The notes: generated by a model not told the origin, from the sequence alone. Counted from the first letter of the stretch, positions 7,709 through 17,497 are shown. The stretch: 64,000 bases of DNA from Candidatus Gastranaerophilales bacterium (GCA_944324485.1 CALUWM010000002.1:55785-119784); one strand, 5' to 3'. Numbers and translations are program-made.

Positions 7709-8215
7709 TTAAAATTTTATCACTCCAATAAGACGAATATTGTTGAAATTATAAACCACAATCCAACTTTTTTGCTCATCAATATAGATGATTTCAGCAT
7801 CTTTCCATTCAATTTCAGAAGGATTTTCACCCTTTAAATATTTTCTATATTCCTTTTCTTGTTTTCTTTTAAATTTTGAATAACTCATTTTTTCAGGCTT
7901 AAATTGCTCAGGATTATTTGTTTCAAAAAATTTAGTCTCAATAACAGGGATTTTAGCTTTCAATTTTCCACTCTGATAAATCAGTAAAAAATCAAGATAT
8001 TTGTCAGGACAAATATTATAAAACCCTTTTTTTAAACCATAGCCATCTTCATTAATTATATTATCTTCTAAAATTAAAACAGCAGAAGCTTGTTTGTTTG
8101 GCGAATATTTATCAATTAATTTTGTTTCATCCTTTTCTCCACTGGGATAAATTGCATTTGGAGTATATTGATTTTTAAAATATTCATAAGCAATTAAATT
8201 ATTATCTAAAATCAT
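7709..8215 (-). CDS. Hypothetical protein, possibly leaderless mRNA
   Basis: A 168-residue soluble protein I cannot place. It mixes beta-strands and charged helices, with no signal peptide or membrane segment. Features include a Tyr/Lys-rich segment (about 118-135, 'SYSKFKRKQEKEYRKYLKG') and a beta-rich end ('SWIVVYNFNNIRLIGVIKF'). There is no Shine-Dalgarno. Instead a perfect TATAAT (minus strand 8227-8222) lies 6 bases before the ATG, which would put the transcription start at the initiation codon. It is divergent from the GHL10 glycosidase gene, with only 66 bases between the start codons. Confidence 0.62.
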   Translation of the reverse strand: MILDNNLIAYEYFKNQYTPNAIYPSGEKDETKLIDKYSPNKQASAVLILEDNIINEDGYGLKKGFYNICPDKYLDFLLIYQSGKLKAKIPVIETKFFETNNPEQFKPEKMSYSKFKRKQEKEYRKYLKGENPSEIEWKDAEIIYIDEQKSWIVVYNFNNIRLIGVIKF

Positions 8216-8221
8216 AAAAAT

Positions 8222-8227
8222 ATTATA
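8222..8227 (-). promoter_or_regulatory. -10 box 6 nt before the 8215 start (leaderless type)
   Basis: TATAAT on the minus strand, then six bases (ATTTTT), then ATG. No ribosome-binding site is present. Confidence 0.55.
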
Positions 8228-8267
8228 AAATATTTGAATTTTTTTTGCTTGATGATTTTTTTTATTA

Positions 8268-8273
8268 TAAAAT
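8268..8273 (+). promoter_or_regulatory. -10 box 8 nt before the 8282 start
   Basis: TAAAAT followed by eight bases and ATG; the overlapping TATAAA at 8266-8271 is an alternative. Neither leaves room for a ribosome site. Confidence 0.45.
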
Positions 8274-8281
8274 CTAGAACT

Positions 8282-10177
8282 ATGAGGAGTTATTTTATAA
8301 AATTATTAATTTTATTATTATTCTTGGGTTTTAATACTTCAATTATTATGGCTAATTCAGCTCCTATAAATGATAAAGATGCAAACATCCTAATTTCAAA
8401 TAAACAAAAAGAAAAAAACAAAGAAAATAATGATTCCCTTTTATATATTTCAAAAACCGAAGAAAAAAAAGAACTAAGCAAAAAAGAAGAAAAAGAAATA
8501 AAAAAACTTTCAAAAAACATAGAATTAGATTACGCAAACGACAGGATTTTATCTGAATCAACAAGGAAAATAAACGCAATATACCCAATTGATGATGTTC
8601 TTCCAAGTAATACATATCCTGGATACAGAGGACCAAATCAACTTGTTATTTATATAAAAGATTACGGAAAAACTACCGGCACAAATGAATTTGGAAAAGA
8701 AGCAGTAATTATAGATAATACGGTTGTTAAATTAACAGGTGCAAATTCAAACATACCAAAAGACGGTTTTGTTGTATCAGGACATGGAACTGCAAAAAAA
8801 TGGATTTCTGATAATTTAAAAATCGGAACAAAAGTTGAAATTAAAGATAGAACCATAAAAGCATACACAACAATCGACAGTTATCGCTTTCAGGCAAAAT
8901 CAAAAATCGAAGCAGTAGAGGAAATTTTGGTTTCCACAAAATCTGATTATACTGCAAGAGATGATAAATTTATTTACTACTATTTAAAAAGAGCTAAACA
9001 ACAATATAAAAAATCATTAAAAGACGGAAGTGATGTATCTTTAAATTGCGCAAAAGAATCAATATATAATGCTTCTCTTGCTTTCAGATATACTCTTCCT
9101 TATTTAAAAAATGAACTCAAAGGCACTTGGATAAGACCAACAGAAAAATCAATAACTGCAATTCAAGCAACACTGGATAAAATAAAAGATACCGGTATTA
9201 ACAATATTTTTCTTGAAACTTATTTCCACGGAAAAACAATTTTTCCTTCAGAAACAATGGCTCAATATGGATTTGAAAAGCAAAATCCTAATTTTCATAA
9301 CTTAGATGCGCTTGCAGTATGGGTAAAAGAAGCCCATAAAAGAAAAATAAAAGTTCACGTATGGTTTGAAAGTTTTTATGTCGGCAATATTTCCCCTGAA
9401 TCAAATCCAAAATCAATTCTTGCAGTTAAACCCGATTGGCAAAATAGAACACGTCAAAAAGCTTTTTATTTAGGATATGTTCAACATCCTAATGAACACA
9501 ACGGATATTTTCTTGATCCGGCTAATCCTGAGGTAATTGAATTTTTAACAAAATTAATTAGTGAAATTGTAACAAGATACAATGTGGATGGGGTTAATGT
9601 TGATTACGTCAGGTATCCTAATATTGCAAAAGAAAATTACGGAAATCAATGGGGCTATACTCCATACGCTCGTGAAGAATTTATGCGACTATACGAAGCA
9701 GATCCTTTAGATATTGAACCAAAAACTGCTATGTGGGACAATTGGTGTGAATATCGCAGAGATAAAATTTCAAACTACATAAAAAAAGTATCTAGAATTG
9801 TAAAAAGTAAAAACAAAACAATTTCAGCGGTAATTTTTCCGGACTATAAAGTAAGTCTTCAGACAAAACAACAAGATTGGGCTTATTGGATAAGTCAAAA
9901 ATATCTTGATGCCGTAACTCCGCTAATATTAACAAGTGATGACGATTTAGCAAAATCAATGCTAGAGGAAATCAAGAAAAAAGTATCAACTGATGCTATT
10001 GTATATCCCGGACTCTTTGCAGGATTTATAGAATCAGATCCTGAAGACCTTTTAAGACAAATACACATCATAAGAAGACTTCAACTTGGCGGGGTAATTC
10101 TTTTTGATTGGGCGCATTTAAATGATAATTATCTTGATGTTTTAAAAACAAGCGTATTTAGAGTTCAAACATACTAA
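8282..10177 (+). CDS. Secreted family-10-like glycosyl hydrolase (GHL10/YddW type)
   Basis: From the ATG at 8282 the protein has 631 residues. That start gives a clean signal peptide (MRSY, then about 17 hydrophobic residues ending before NSAP); a longer start at 8234 adds 16 residues in front of it and is disfavoured. After a Lys/Glu-rich linker comes a beta-rich N-terminal module (about 85-210) and a TIM-barrel GHL10 domain (about 280-610). The barrel shows 'GTWIRPT', 'GINNIFLETYFHGKTIFPS', 'VHVWFESFYVG' and 'DGVNVDYVRYP', the usual acidic strand ends. Such proteins probably cleave peptidoglycan or other envelope glycans, with poorly defined substrates. No Shine-Dalgarno precedes the start; a -10-like TAAAAT at 8268-8273 lies 8 bases upstream. 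Confidence 0.85.
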   Translation: MRSYFIKLLILLLFLGFNTSIIMANSAPINDKDANILISNKQKEKNKENNDSLLYISKTEEKKELSKKEEKEIKKLSKNIELDYANDRILSESTRKINAIYPIDDVLPSNTYPGYRGPNQLVIYIKDYGKTTGTNEFGKEAVIIDNTVVKLTGANSNIPKDGFVVSGHGTAKKWISDNLKIGTKVEIKDRTIKAYTTIDSYRFQAKSKIEAVEEILVSTKSDYTARDDKFIYYYLKRAKQQYKKSLKDGSDVSLNCAKESIYNASLAFRYTLPYLKNELKGTWIRPTEKSITAIQATLDKIKDTGINNIFLETYFHGKTIFPSETMAQYGFEKQNPNFHNLDALAVWVKEAHKRKIKVHVWFESFYVGNISPESNPKSILAVKPDWQNRTRQKAFYLGYVQHPNEHNGYFLDPANPEVIEFLTKLISEIVTRYNVDGVNVDYVRYPNIAKENYGNQWGYTPYAREEFMRLYEADPLDIEPKTAMWDNWCEYRRDKISNYIKKVSRIVKSKNKTISAVIFPDYKVSLQTKQQDWAYWISQKYLDAVTPLILTSDDDLAKSMLEEIKKKVSTDAIVYPGLFAGFIESDPEDLLRQIHIIRRLQLGGVILFDWAHLNDNYLDVLKTSVFRVQTY

Positions 10178-10250
10178 AAAAAACTTTACAAATTAGCCAT
10201 TACATTAAGCTTTTGATAAAATAAAAAAGAAAAAGGAAAACAATAAAACC

Positions 10251-13200
10251 ATGGTAGATAGTATTGAAATAAGATTAGACCAATTAACAGAAGCAATAAA
10301 AGGTCTTTATGCCAAATCATCAATGTCACAAGGAGAAATTTATAACGCTCTTACCAGTTTGTCACAAAGATATGAAAATTTAACAAACGTATCAAGTGAA
10401 AAAATAGCTTCCACACTTGTTAATGAATTCAGAAAAACGATTGATTTAAAATATGGGCAAACAAATCAATTTTTAAAAGACCTTGAAGAAACGCTAAAAA
10501 ACTTCATGGTAACTCATTCCAACCAAAGCCCTAAAATGGCAGCAGAAATAACAAAACTTCTCACTGATACCTCAAATACATATGCCAAATTAAATTCTCA
10601 AGATTTAGCTCTTCAAAGAATTTTTAATACAATAGAACAGCTTAAACAAAATAATTCTTCAGAAGAAATCGCAAAACTCAGTGAAAATTTCTTAAACTTT
10701 TCTCGCGGTTTTGAAAATATAACAATTACCTTAAATAAAAATTTTGCTGATTTCTTAGAACAAATAAAAAAACATAATTCGAAAGAAGATTTTTTAGAAA
10801 TCAAAGCTGAACTTGATACAATAGCAGGAAATGTTAACTCGGTAATTTCTGCTATTTCAATTATTGATAATAAATACAGAGACTTAACCAGTCTTATTGA
10901 TGCAGTTCACTCAAGAGAAAACATCTTTAATGACGCATTAAAAGAAGTTAAGAATTTAACTAATTCTATTACATCTATGCAAAATAGCATAGCTTCAATC
11001 GACCCCAAACAGGAATTACAAGCTTTTAGTTCAGAAATAAGAACACAAATTGAAACTGTTAAATATGAAATTCAAAAAATCATAAACACAGCAGGCGATG
11101 CTGGAGTTAAAACAGAGGTATACAACCTCACAAGCACAGTAAGCGGCGTTTCAAATTCTATACAAAATTTAAATAATAATTTAACAAACACAAAAGATGA
11201 AGTAAGAAACCTTCAAACAACAGTTCAAGGACTTGGAAGCGAATTAAAAGATGTACACAATTTAATTAATGATGAAATTTTATATAAATCACACCAAAAC
11301 CAACAAGACTTTGAAAGATATTTAAATAATGCAAAAGAAGATATAAAAACTCTTTTAGTTGGTTTAACTTCATTCAAAAAAGACTTAAGCGCAATTAATG
11401 AAGGTAATATCAAAATTCTGCAAGAACCCATAGAAAAAGCTATGGATGAGCTAAAAAATCAAGATTTAGGTAAGAATATTAAGGATTTATCAGATAATTT
11501 AAGAGATGTTACTCTTGAAATTCAATCTTCTATTCAAAATATGCAAACAAGCTTGAGTGATATGAATTCTGTTTCAAGTATGCAAATTTTGACCCAATTA
11601 TCTGAAGCAATCCCTAATATTTCAGATAAACTTGAAATATTTAGAACGCACGTTGTTACTGAAAACAGTGCCAATTTAGGACAAATTAAAACATCTTTTT
11701 CAGAAGTTGTAGCTTCTGTTCAAGATAATCTTAAAAATGCAATAGATAAAATTCAAGATGACACAAAAACAATCAATATAGAAACTTTAGACACATTAAA
11801 AGTTGATCTTCAAAGACTTTCAGACCATTTAGTTGATAGTGTCGAAGCAGTAAATGACAGAGTTGAAAAAGAATTTGTAAACTTTAAAGTTGATTTTCAA
11901 GAATTTTCAATAAAACAAGCTGATAATATGGATAAAATTTCAGATAAGCTTTCTTCTCTTGAAATTGGACTTGAAAATTTCAGCAATGATACAATAGATA
12001 AACTAAATGATACTATAAATGCTAATAATGCTCATGCACAAGATACCCTAAATGAAATCAAAAGCGATATCTTAGAAGGCATTGTTAACATAGATAAATC
12101 AAATAAAAGCTCCTTATCACAATTTGAGCTAAAAATAGACAAACTTTTAGATAATTATATTGGTGCAGATTTAGACAATATAATTGAAAAAAAATCTTTA
12201 AGAGAAACTGTTGTTGATATTGAAACAAAAATAGACAGAACAAATCTCCAACAAATTCACAATGCAAAAGAACTTTTAGAAGAAATACAGTCCAGTACAT
12301 CAAATTTATCAATGAAAATTGCAACCATAGAAGAAAGCAAAAATCTTCAAGGTGTAATTTCTTCTATGTCTAAAATATCAGAAAAAATACAAAGCATTGA
12401 AGAATTTAATATTGAATTATCTGATGAATTAAAAGAAATTAAAGAACAAATCGAACAAAAATTAAAAGATAACGTTCAAAAAATTTCCTCTCTTTTAGAA
12501 AAAGAAGAAGACAATTCAGACTTTGAAAAACAAAACACCAACATTGATAATTTATCTAATAAAGTTCAAGAATATCTTTCTAATTTTGAATATTTAAAAA
12601 ATAACATTTCACAAGAAATTAAAGAAAATCTTATAAGCGAATTTAATAAAATTGAAAACTCAATTAAAAAAATTAAAACATCTGATGAAAATTCTAATTA
12701 TTCTTATACTTTAGAAGATATTGAATCAGATTTAACTAAAATAAAATTAAGCGTAGATAAATCTATTTCAGGAAATGATGATTTTAAAAATTTAATTGAA
12801 AAAACAATTGAATTAAGAACAGTAGCGTTAGAAAATGTTAAAATCAATCGTGATGTTGAGGCAGAATTGGGTCATCTTGCAGGATGGTTTAAAGATGCAG
12901 TAAGAAAAATAGATGAATTAACAGATAAAGTTGAAGATATACAAAATATTGGTTTTGAAGATATTAAAGAACGTCTTATTCAAAGCGAAAAATCAAAAAC
13001 ACATTCAGAATTCAATATTAAAGTTGAAAATGCTCTTAAACATCTTATAAAAAATGCTCAAAATCAAGAAAATAAAATAACAGAATTAAATAAAAAACTT
13101 GAACTTATGGCGCAAGCACAAGCAGAAAGCTTTAATCCAAATCAATTTATAGATATATTTTATGAAAATATGACTCAAACAAAAATGCTTTCAAATAGAG

Positions 13201-13274
13201 TTGAAATTATTGAAGATAAAATTAATAACATTCAAAATTGTATTGAAAAATTAATAAGTTATGTTGAACAATAA
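10251..13274 (+). CDS. Very long coiled-coil protein
   Basis: A 1007-residue cytoplasmic protein built almost entirely of heptad-like helical sequence: no signal peptide, no membrane segment, very few Cys, Trp or Pro, and recurrent 'I/L-x-x-x-I/L' spacing with Asn/Ser at intervals. The N-terminus (IEIRLDQLTEAIKGLYAKSS) and the C-terminal region with a Trp ('HLAGWFKDAVRKIDELTDKVEDI', about 876-898) are slightly different and may be capping domains. It could be a scaffold, cytoskeletal or segregation-type filament; I do not recognise a family. An AAAAAGGA site lies rather far (13 bases) from the ATG. A strong terminator follows immediately. Confidence 0.75.
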   Translation: MVDSIEIRLDQLTEAIKGLYAKSSMSQGEIYNALTSLSQRYENLTNVSSEKIASTLVNEFRKTIDLKYGQTNQFLKDLEETLKNFMVTHSNQSPKMAAEITKLLTDTSNTYAKLNSQDLALQRIFNTIEQLKQNNSSEEIAKLSENFLNFSRGFENITITLNKNFADFLEQIKKHNSKEDFLEIKAELDTIAGNVNSVISAISIIDNKYRDLTSLIDAVHSRENIFNDALKEVKNLTNSITSMQNSIASIDPKQELQAFSSEIRTQIETVKYEIQKIINTAGDAGVKTEVYNLTSTVSGVSNSIQNLNNNLTNTKDEVRNLQTTVQGLGSELKDVHNLINDEILYKSHQNQQDFERYLNNAKEDIKTLLVGLTSFKKDLSAINEGNIKILQEPIEKAMDELKNQDLGKNIKDLSDNLRDVTLEIQSSIQNMQTSLSDMNSVSSMQILTQLSEAIPNISDKLEIFRTHVVTENSANLGQIKTSFSEVVASVQDNLKNAIDKIQDDTKTINIETLDTLKVDLQRLSDHLVDSVEAVNDRVEKEFVNFKVDFQEFSIKQADNMDKISDKLSSLEIGLENFSNDTIDKLNDTINANNAHAQDTLNEIKSDILEGIVNIDKSNKSSLSQFELKIDKLLDNYIGADLDNIIEKKSLRETVVDIETKIDRTNLQQIHNAKELLEEIQSSTSNLSMKIATIEESKNLQGVISSMSKISEKIQSIEEFNIELSDELKEIKEQIEQKLKDNVQKISSLLEKEEDNSDFEKQNTNIDNLSNKVQEYLSNFEYLKNNISQEIKENLISEFNKIENSIKKIKTSDENSNYSYTLEDIESDLTKIKLSVDKSISGNDDFKNLIEKTIELRTVALENVKINRDVEAELGHLAGWFKDAVRKIDELTDKVEDIQNIGFEDIKERLIQSEKSKTHSEFNIKVENALKHLIKNAQNQENKITELNKKLELMAQAQAESFNPNQFIDIFYENMTQTKMLSNRVEIIEDKINNIQNCIEKLISYVEQ

Positions 13275-13275
13275 T

Positions 13276-13305
13276 AAAAAAGAGGGTCTTCTGACCCTCT
13301 TTTTT
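13276..13305. terminator. Bidirectional intrinsic terminator
   Basis: Thirteen-bp arms AAAAAAGAGGGTC / GACCCTCTTTTTT with the 4-base loop TTCT, directly after the coiled-coil gene and overlapping the stop codon of the converging synthase gene. Confidence 0.92.
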
Positions 13306-15929
13306 TATTGAGCCACTTCAGGCAAAGATTCTGTTTTTATTCCCATAATATCTAAGTATTCAAATACAGGACCTTGTTTATTTTTTTGAATCCAGCTAAA
13401 GTTTTCAGCTAAAGAATCTTTAACCATATTTTTATATCTTGGTTTATCATAAAAATAAATTTCAAGAGCTTTCTTCATAGCTAAATAAAATTCTTGAGCA
13501 TCAAGTTTTTTATTTTTATCTGTTAAAATACCGTTTTCTTTGCCGTCTCTATTAACAGTATCAACTATTCCGCCAACTGCAGAAGCAACAACCGGAGTAG
13601 CAACAGCCATAGATTCGCCTTGTGTTAAACCGCAAGGTTCAAACATAGAAGGCATTAAGAAAAAGTCTGAAGCAGCCATAAATCCTGAAAGTGGAGCAAA
13701 ACCATGAGCAAACAAGATTCTATCGTTATCTTCTTTAGATAAACGGTTATCTTTTAAATCTTCAATTATTTTTCTTTGAGAGCCACCTTCTCCATCTGAA
13801 CCTGCTATATAAAATATTGGTTTTGGACAATTCGGAAAATCTTTTTCCCAATTATCAAACAATATTTTTATAGAATCACAAAGTACACCAATTCCTTTTT
13901 GTGAAACTAACCTTCCGCCTGACATTAGCATAGGAGTTTCATTTAATTGGCTATTAGATAACACGGGTAGCGTTGTTCCTTGAGCACCTTCACAAAATTC
14001 AAGCTTTTGAGTTAAAGATTTAACATTTTCAATATCTTGAGCAGAACTTGAAGACGATTTTGAAAAAGGTAATACAAATTTATTATAAAATTCTTTTTTA
14101 TTTCTTTCTTTATTTTCAAATACAACTTCATCAGGACTTAATTTTGAAGTAATTTCAAAATCCACACCTGTTTGAGCCTTAATTTGAGATTTTTTAGCAC
14201 GAAGAGAAATATTATTATAATCATTACCGTTAATTACACCAACTAATTTTCCGGCCTTATTCTTTTGAACTAATGCCCACTGAAGAGAATGAGATAGTTC
14301 TCTATGATTATCAGATACCAACTCTTGTGCATAATTTTTTGAAACCGGATTAAAATAATCGCTCAATATAATACCCATATTTAAGAAATTAACATGATTA
14401 CTATGAGGCTCCATATAATTCATAACTAAAGTATTATCAAGTTTTTGAAGTCCATTATCATAAGGATTAATTCTGCCGGTTCCAACTCTTGCATTTGAAA
14501 CTATATCGTAAGCGTACTTATCAAATAAAGTATTTAAAATTCTTGAAGAAACAGCTTTTCTTTGAGAATCATTATTGTTATCTTCAGTTTTACCTTGATA
14601 TGCAACATTATGTCCTAATGTAATAATTCTCATATTTTGTAAAGCTTTTGTTGTTTCATCAGAAATTTTACCATAGGCATTTTCTAATCCGGATTTATAT
14701 CTTACTAAAGCAGCAAGCGGACTTGCCTGCCAATCATTTAACATAAATACATCAGGAGTTTTTATTGCTCTTAAAGAACTATTAGAAGATATTTCAACAT
14801 CTTTTAGAGCATGTGCTCCATCCATTCTTAATTTTGCAAATTCATAAACAGCTTTTGACATAACAGCGAATTTTTCCTGTTCTTCTGTTTTTGAATTTGT
14901 TTCATAAATTGTTCCATCAAAATATTCATCACATTTAATAAATACGAGTTGTCTGTTTGCACCTTCCGAAGCTTGTTCAGTATTTAAATAAAATTCTACC
15001 GGAACAGTTTTTGGTTTTCCGTCTTTAAATACATCCATTTTAAAAGATGCAACTTTTTCAAGGTTAAATTTTTTGCCCTTATAGTTATAAATTATTTCTT
15101 CATCTTCTTTGCTAAAAGTAGAAACACCTTCATGAAGATACATAGGAACAAACGTTGGAATATTAATTCCTAATTTTGCAATATTATTTCTAACTTCAAC
15201 AGGAACAGAACCTAAACCACCTTCTTTTATCGGTGCAAATTCTGATGTAACCGACCAAATAGTAGTGTCTTTAGGTTCTTTTTCTATATAAGGTAGAGGA
15301 TTTATAGAAGTTAATTTTTCATATCCAATATCTTGAATAAATTTTATAGCATTATTATATTTTTGTGAGTTTCTATTAAGTGCATTATTCTCAGTTAAAA
15401 GAGAAAGACCATAAAAATCAGCGCCGTATTTTTGACTTGTTGGATTTGTTTGAAAATTATTAATTTTTCCAATTTGATCACTTGCACCATATGCTGCACT
15501 TTGAAGAGGTGTTTGACCATGAACAATTCTATCTATAATTACTTCAGAATCTTTTTCAGATATTTTTCCTGCTTCATAACCACCTATGCCTGCTAGAGCC
15601 AAGACTGCAAGCAGACTTTTAGATTCAGGATCTTTTATTTTTTCTTGAAGACTTTTTAAAACTCCTTCTGTTTTATCTTTCAATGCTTGAATTTCTAAAC
15701 TTTGTATTTTTGCTTTTTTACTTGCAAAAAGATAACCAACAGCCACACCACCCGCTGCAACAGTCGTCATTAATAAATACGGTAAAACTTTTTTAAAATT
15801 ACTTTTTTTACCCCGTTCATTAACATCGTTTAAAGAATTAGATTTTTCATTTTTTAAATCTCTACTCTTTTTTGCAAAAACAACACCTGGCTGATAAATT
15901 TTACCAGTCGAAACAGAAGAAATTTTCAT
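13305..15929 (-). CDS. Membrane-anchored GT5 glycogen/starch-synthase-like protein
   Basis: From the ATG at 15929 (AAAGGA Shine-Dalgarno 9 bases upstream; a TTG two codons earlier is not needed) the protein has 874 residues. The last 650 are a GT5-type GT-B glycosyltransferase. They carry the ADP-glucose loop K-x-G-G-L as KEGGL (235-239), 'MLNDWQASPLAALVRY', 'MSGGRLVSQKG' and the nucleotide-sugar motif 'MPSMFEPCGLTQGESMA...GGIVDTV'. Unusually it is preceded by about 220 extra residues with a hydrophobic segment (about 48-69), a second weaker one (about 104-121) and polar linkers. Standard GlgA has about 480 residues and no anchor. It probably polymerises alpha-1,4-glucan at a membrane, though another glucan is possible. 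Confidence 0.82.
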   Translation of the reverse strand: MKISSVSTGKIYQPGVVFAKKSRDLKNEKSNSLNDVNERGKKSNFKKVLPYLLMTTVAAGGVAVGYLFASKKAKIQSLEIQALKDKTEGVLKSLQEKIKDPESKSLLAVLALAGIGGYEAGKISEKDSEVIIDRIVHGQTPLQSAAYGASDQIGKINNFQTNPTSQKYGADFYGLSLLTENNALNRNSQKYNNAIKFIQDIGYEKLTSINPLPYIEKEPKDTTIWSVTSEFAPIKEGGLGSVPVEVRNNIAKLGINIPTFVPMYLHEGVSTFSKEDEEIIYNYKGKKFNLEKVASFKMDVFKDGKPKTVPVEFYLNTEQASEGANRQLVFIKCDEYFDGTIYETNSKTEEQEKFAVMSKAVYEFAKLRMDGAHALKDVEISSNSSLRAIKTPDVFMLNDWQASPLAALVRYKSGLENAYGKISDETTKALQNMRIITLGHNVAYQGKTEDNNNDSQRKAVSSRILNTLFDKYAYDIVSNARVGTGRINPYDNGLQKLDNTLVMNYMEPHSNHVNFLNMGIILSDYFNPVSKNYAQELVSDNHRELSHSLQWALVQKNKAGKLVGVINGNDYNNISLRAKKSQIKAQTGVDFEITSKLSPDEVVFENKERNKKEFYNKFVLPFSKSSSSSAQDIENVKSLTQKLEFCEGAQGTTLPVLSNSQLNETPMLMSGGRLVSQKGIGVLCDSIKILFDNWEKDFPNCPKPIFYIAGSDGEGGSQRKIIEDLKDNRLSKEDNDRILFAHGFAPLSGFMAASDFFLMPSMFEPCGLTQGESMAVATPVVASAVGGIVDTVNRDGKENGILTDKNKKLDAQEFYLAMKKALEIYFYDKPRYKNMVKDSLAENFSWIQKNKQGPVFEYLDIMGIKTESLPEVAQ

Positions 15930-16069
15930 AGGCAATTTCCTTTACATCTAACAACACAACTATATATTTAACACACCTGAATATTTTTATTTGTTACCTA
16001 ATAAACTAAATATCCAGACTAAATCCATAGTATTACATTTTTTATAAAAGGTAAATAGTTTAAATAATT

Positions 16070-16465
16070 TTAATTATCATAAATAGAATATTCTTTAGAA
16101 TTTTGTTCCCAGACTTCTCTTTCTAAAGTTAAAGCATGAGACCAGAATCTTTCAATTTGATATGTCTCTCTTTGTTTTTCATCCATAATATGAATAACAA
16201 CTTCCCCGTAGTCTAATAAATTCCATCTGCTTTGACGTTCGGTTTCTTCACCTATCGGTATTCTTTTAAATATATCTTTGATTTTTTTTCTTAAAATTTC
16301 AGTTAAACCTTTAATTTGAGGTGTTGATGTTCCTGTCGCAATAATAAAATAATCAGACAAAGAACAAACATTTGAAACATTTAATATAACAATGTCTTTT
16401 GCTTTATTATCATCTAAAATTCTTGCCATAACAGAGGCTAATTTTTCGCTTGTGAAATTTTCCAT
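16070..16465 (-). CDS. rsfS: Ribosomal silencing factor RsfS
   Basis: RsfS (Iojap/DUF143) binds ribosomal protein uL14 and blocks 30S-50S joining when nutrients are low. The 131-residue length fits. Family marks are 'KAKDIVILNVSNVCSLSDYFIIATGTST' (about 22-49), 'GLTEILRKKI', 'RWNLLDYGEVVIHIM' (about 80-94) and the Phe/Trp-rich 'FWSHA' near the end. It starts 9 bases after the PSP1 gene stop, so the two are an operon; the two genes are often close in low-GC and cyanobacterial genomes. Between 15936 and 16069 nothing but AT-rich sequence and one TAACAAA-type motif is seen. Confidence 0.95.
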   Translation of the reverse strand: MENFTSEKLASVMARILDDNKAKDIVILNVSNVCSLSDYFIIATGTSTPQIKGLTEILRKKIKDIFKRIPIGEETERQSRWNLLDYGEVVIHIMDEKQRETYQIERFWSHALTLEREVWEQNSKEYSIYDN

Positions 16466-16474
16466 TTTTTACCT

Positions 16475-17389
16475 TTAAATATTTCCTGTTGTAGAATTTT
16501 TATCATCTTCTAAAGACTTAATATCAACAATTTCTTCTTCTTGATAAGTTAAATTATTAGTTATATCAATATCAATATTAACTTCGCCGTCTATCATTTC
16601 AATTTCATTTTTTTGATATTCTTTAATTTTACCGTCTTCTAATTTAACATTAACTGTCTTTTTAAGAAAATTAACCATAAAGACTTTTCCGACACCATCG
16701 GGGGTCATAACACCTGATCCCACAGGAGGAAGTGTTTTAGCTGCATCAATATAATTTTTATATTCATAATTTAAACAACATAATAATCTGCCGCATGCAC
16801 CGGTTATTTTTCCTGGAGTTATTGGAATACCTTGATCACGAGCCAATTTTGTATTGACTTGTTCAAATTTCTTTAAAAAACGACAGCAACAATAATCTTC
16901 ACCGCATATTCCTTGACCTTGAAGTATTGAAGTCTCATCTCTTACTCCAATATGCCTTAAATCAATCCTAACTCTTTTAAATTCCTGAGTTAAATCTTTT
17001 AACAATTCTCTAAAATCAACACGTTCAGGAGCGGTATAATAAAAAGTTATTTTTTTTCTATCAAATGTATATCTTGCTTGAGTAAATTTCATTACAAGAT
17101 TTCTTTTTTGGGCCAAATCTCTACATTTATAAAATGCTTTTATTTCAAGCTCTTTTTGTTCTTTATAAATAACCATATCATCATCGGTCATTATTCTAAC
17201 AACAGAAAGAGGTTCTGGTTGATGTTTTTCCCATATTTTTTGTATTAATGAATTAACAAGAAAAACTTGAAAAACTTCCTCACCTTTATCAGTTTTAACA
17301 AGAACATATTGCCCGTGTTTTATATTAGCATTAGGAGCAACCTTAAGGGGATGGAATTGATTTTTAATAACTCTTATTGCAAATTTCAT
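16475..17389 (-). CDS. PSP1-domain protein (YaaT/RicT-like)
   Basis: From the ATG at 17389 the protein has 304 residues (MKFAIRVIKNQ). A longer start at 17425 adds 12 poorly supported residues upstream of the promoter signal. The PSP1 domain shows Cys-rich 'GICGEDYCCCRFLKKF' and 'CGRLLCCLNYEY', the marks of RicT/YaaT. In Bacillus this is part of an Fe-S-containing complex that stimulates RNase Y and affects mRNA maturation. The end is acidic and disordered. There is no Shine-Dalgarno; TATAAT (minus 17402-17397) lies 7 bases before the ATG. It is the first gene of an operon with rsfS. Confidence 0.88.
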   Translation of the reverse strand: MKFAIRVIKNQFHPLKVAPNANIKHGQYVLVKTDKGEEVFQVFLVNSLIQKIWEKHQPEPLSVVRIMTDDDMVIYKEQKELEIKAFYKCRDLAQKRNLVMKFTQARYTFDRKKITFYYTAPERVDFRELLKDLTQEFKRVRIDLRHIGVRDETSILQGQGICGEDYCCCRFLKKFEQVNTKLARDQGIPITPGKITGACGRLLCCLNYEYKNYIDAAKTLPPVGSGVMTPDGVGKVFMVNFLKKTVNVKLEDGKIKEYQKNEIEMIDGEVNIDIDITNNLTYQEEEIVDIKSLEDDKNSTTGNI

Positions 17390-17396
17390 AGTATTA

Positions 17397-17402
17397 ATTA
17401 TA
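17397..17402 (-). promoter_or_regulatory. -10 box 7 nt before the PSP1 start
   Basis: Perfect TATAAT on the minus strand, seven bases, then ATG. It implies a leaderless or nearly leaderless transcript for the PSP1-rsfS operon. Confidence 0.55.
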
Positions 17403-17485
17403 ACTGAAATCTTTATATTAAGCAAAAATTAATATATTCAAACTATTTCAATAGAAAATCTCTTTAAAAAGCTTAACCTTTATAT

Positions 17486-17491
17486 TAAAAT
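17486..17491 (+). promoter_or_regulatory. -10 box 6 nt before the SNF2 start
   Basis: TAAAAT, six bases (AGTCAA), then ATG. TTTAAA at 17463-17468 is a weak -35 at 17-base spacing. Confidence 0.5.
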
Positions 17492-17497
17492 AGTCAA

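Noticed and set aside
8234..8281. Upstream start for the GHL10-type gene
   Set aside because: It would put 16 residues in front of an otherwise ideal signal peptide and lies upstream of the -10-like box.
8290..8636. Minus-strand frames inside the GHL10-type gene
   Set aside because: They are antisense shadows of a Lys/Glu-rich coding stretch, which reads as Phe/Ser-rich on the other strand.
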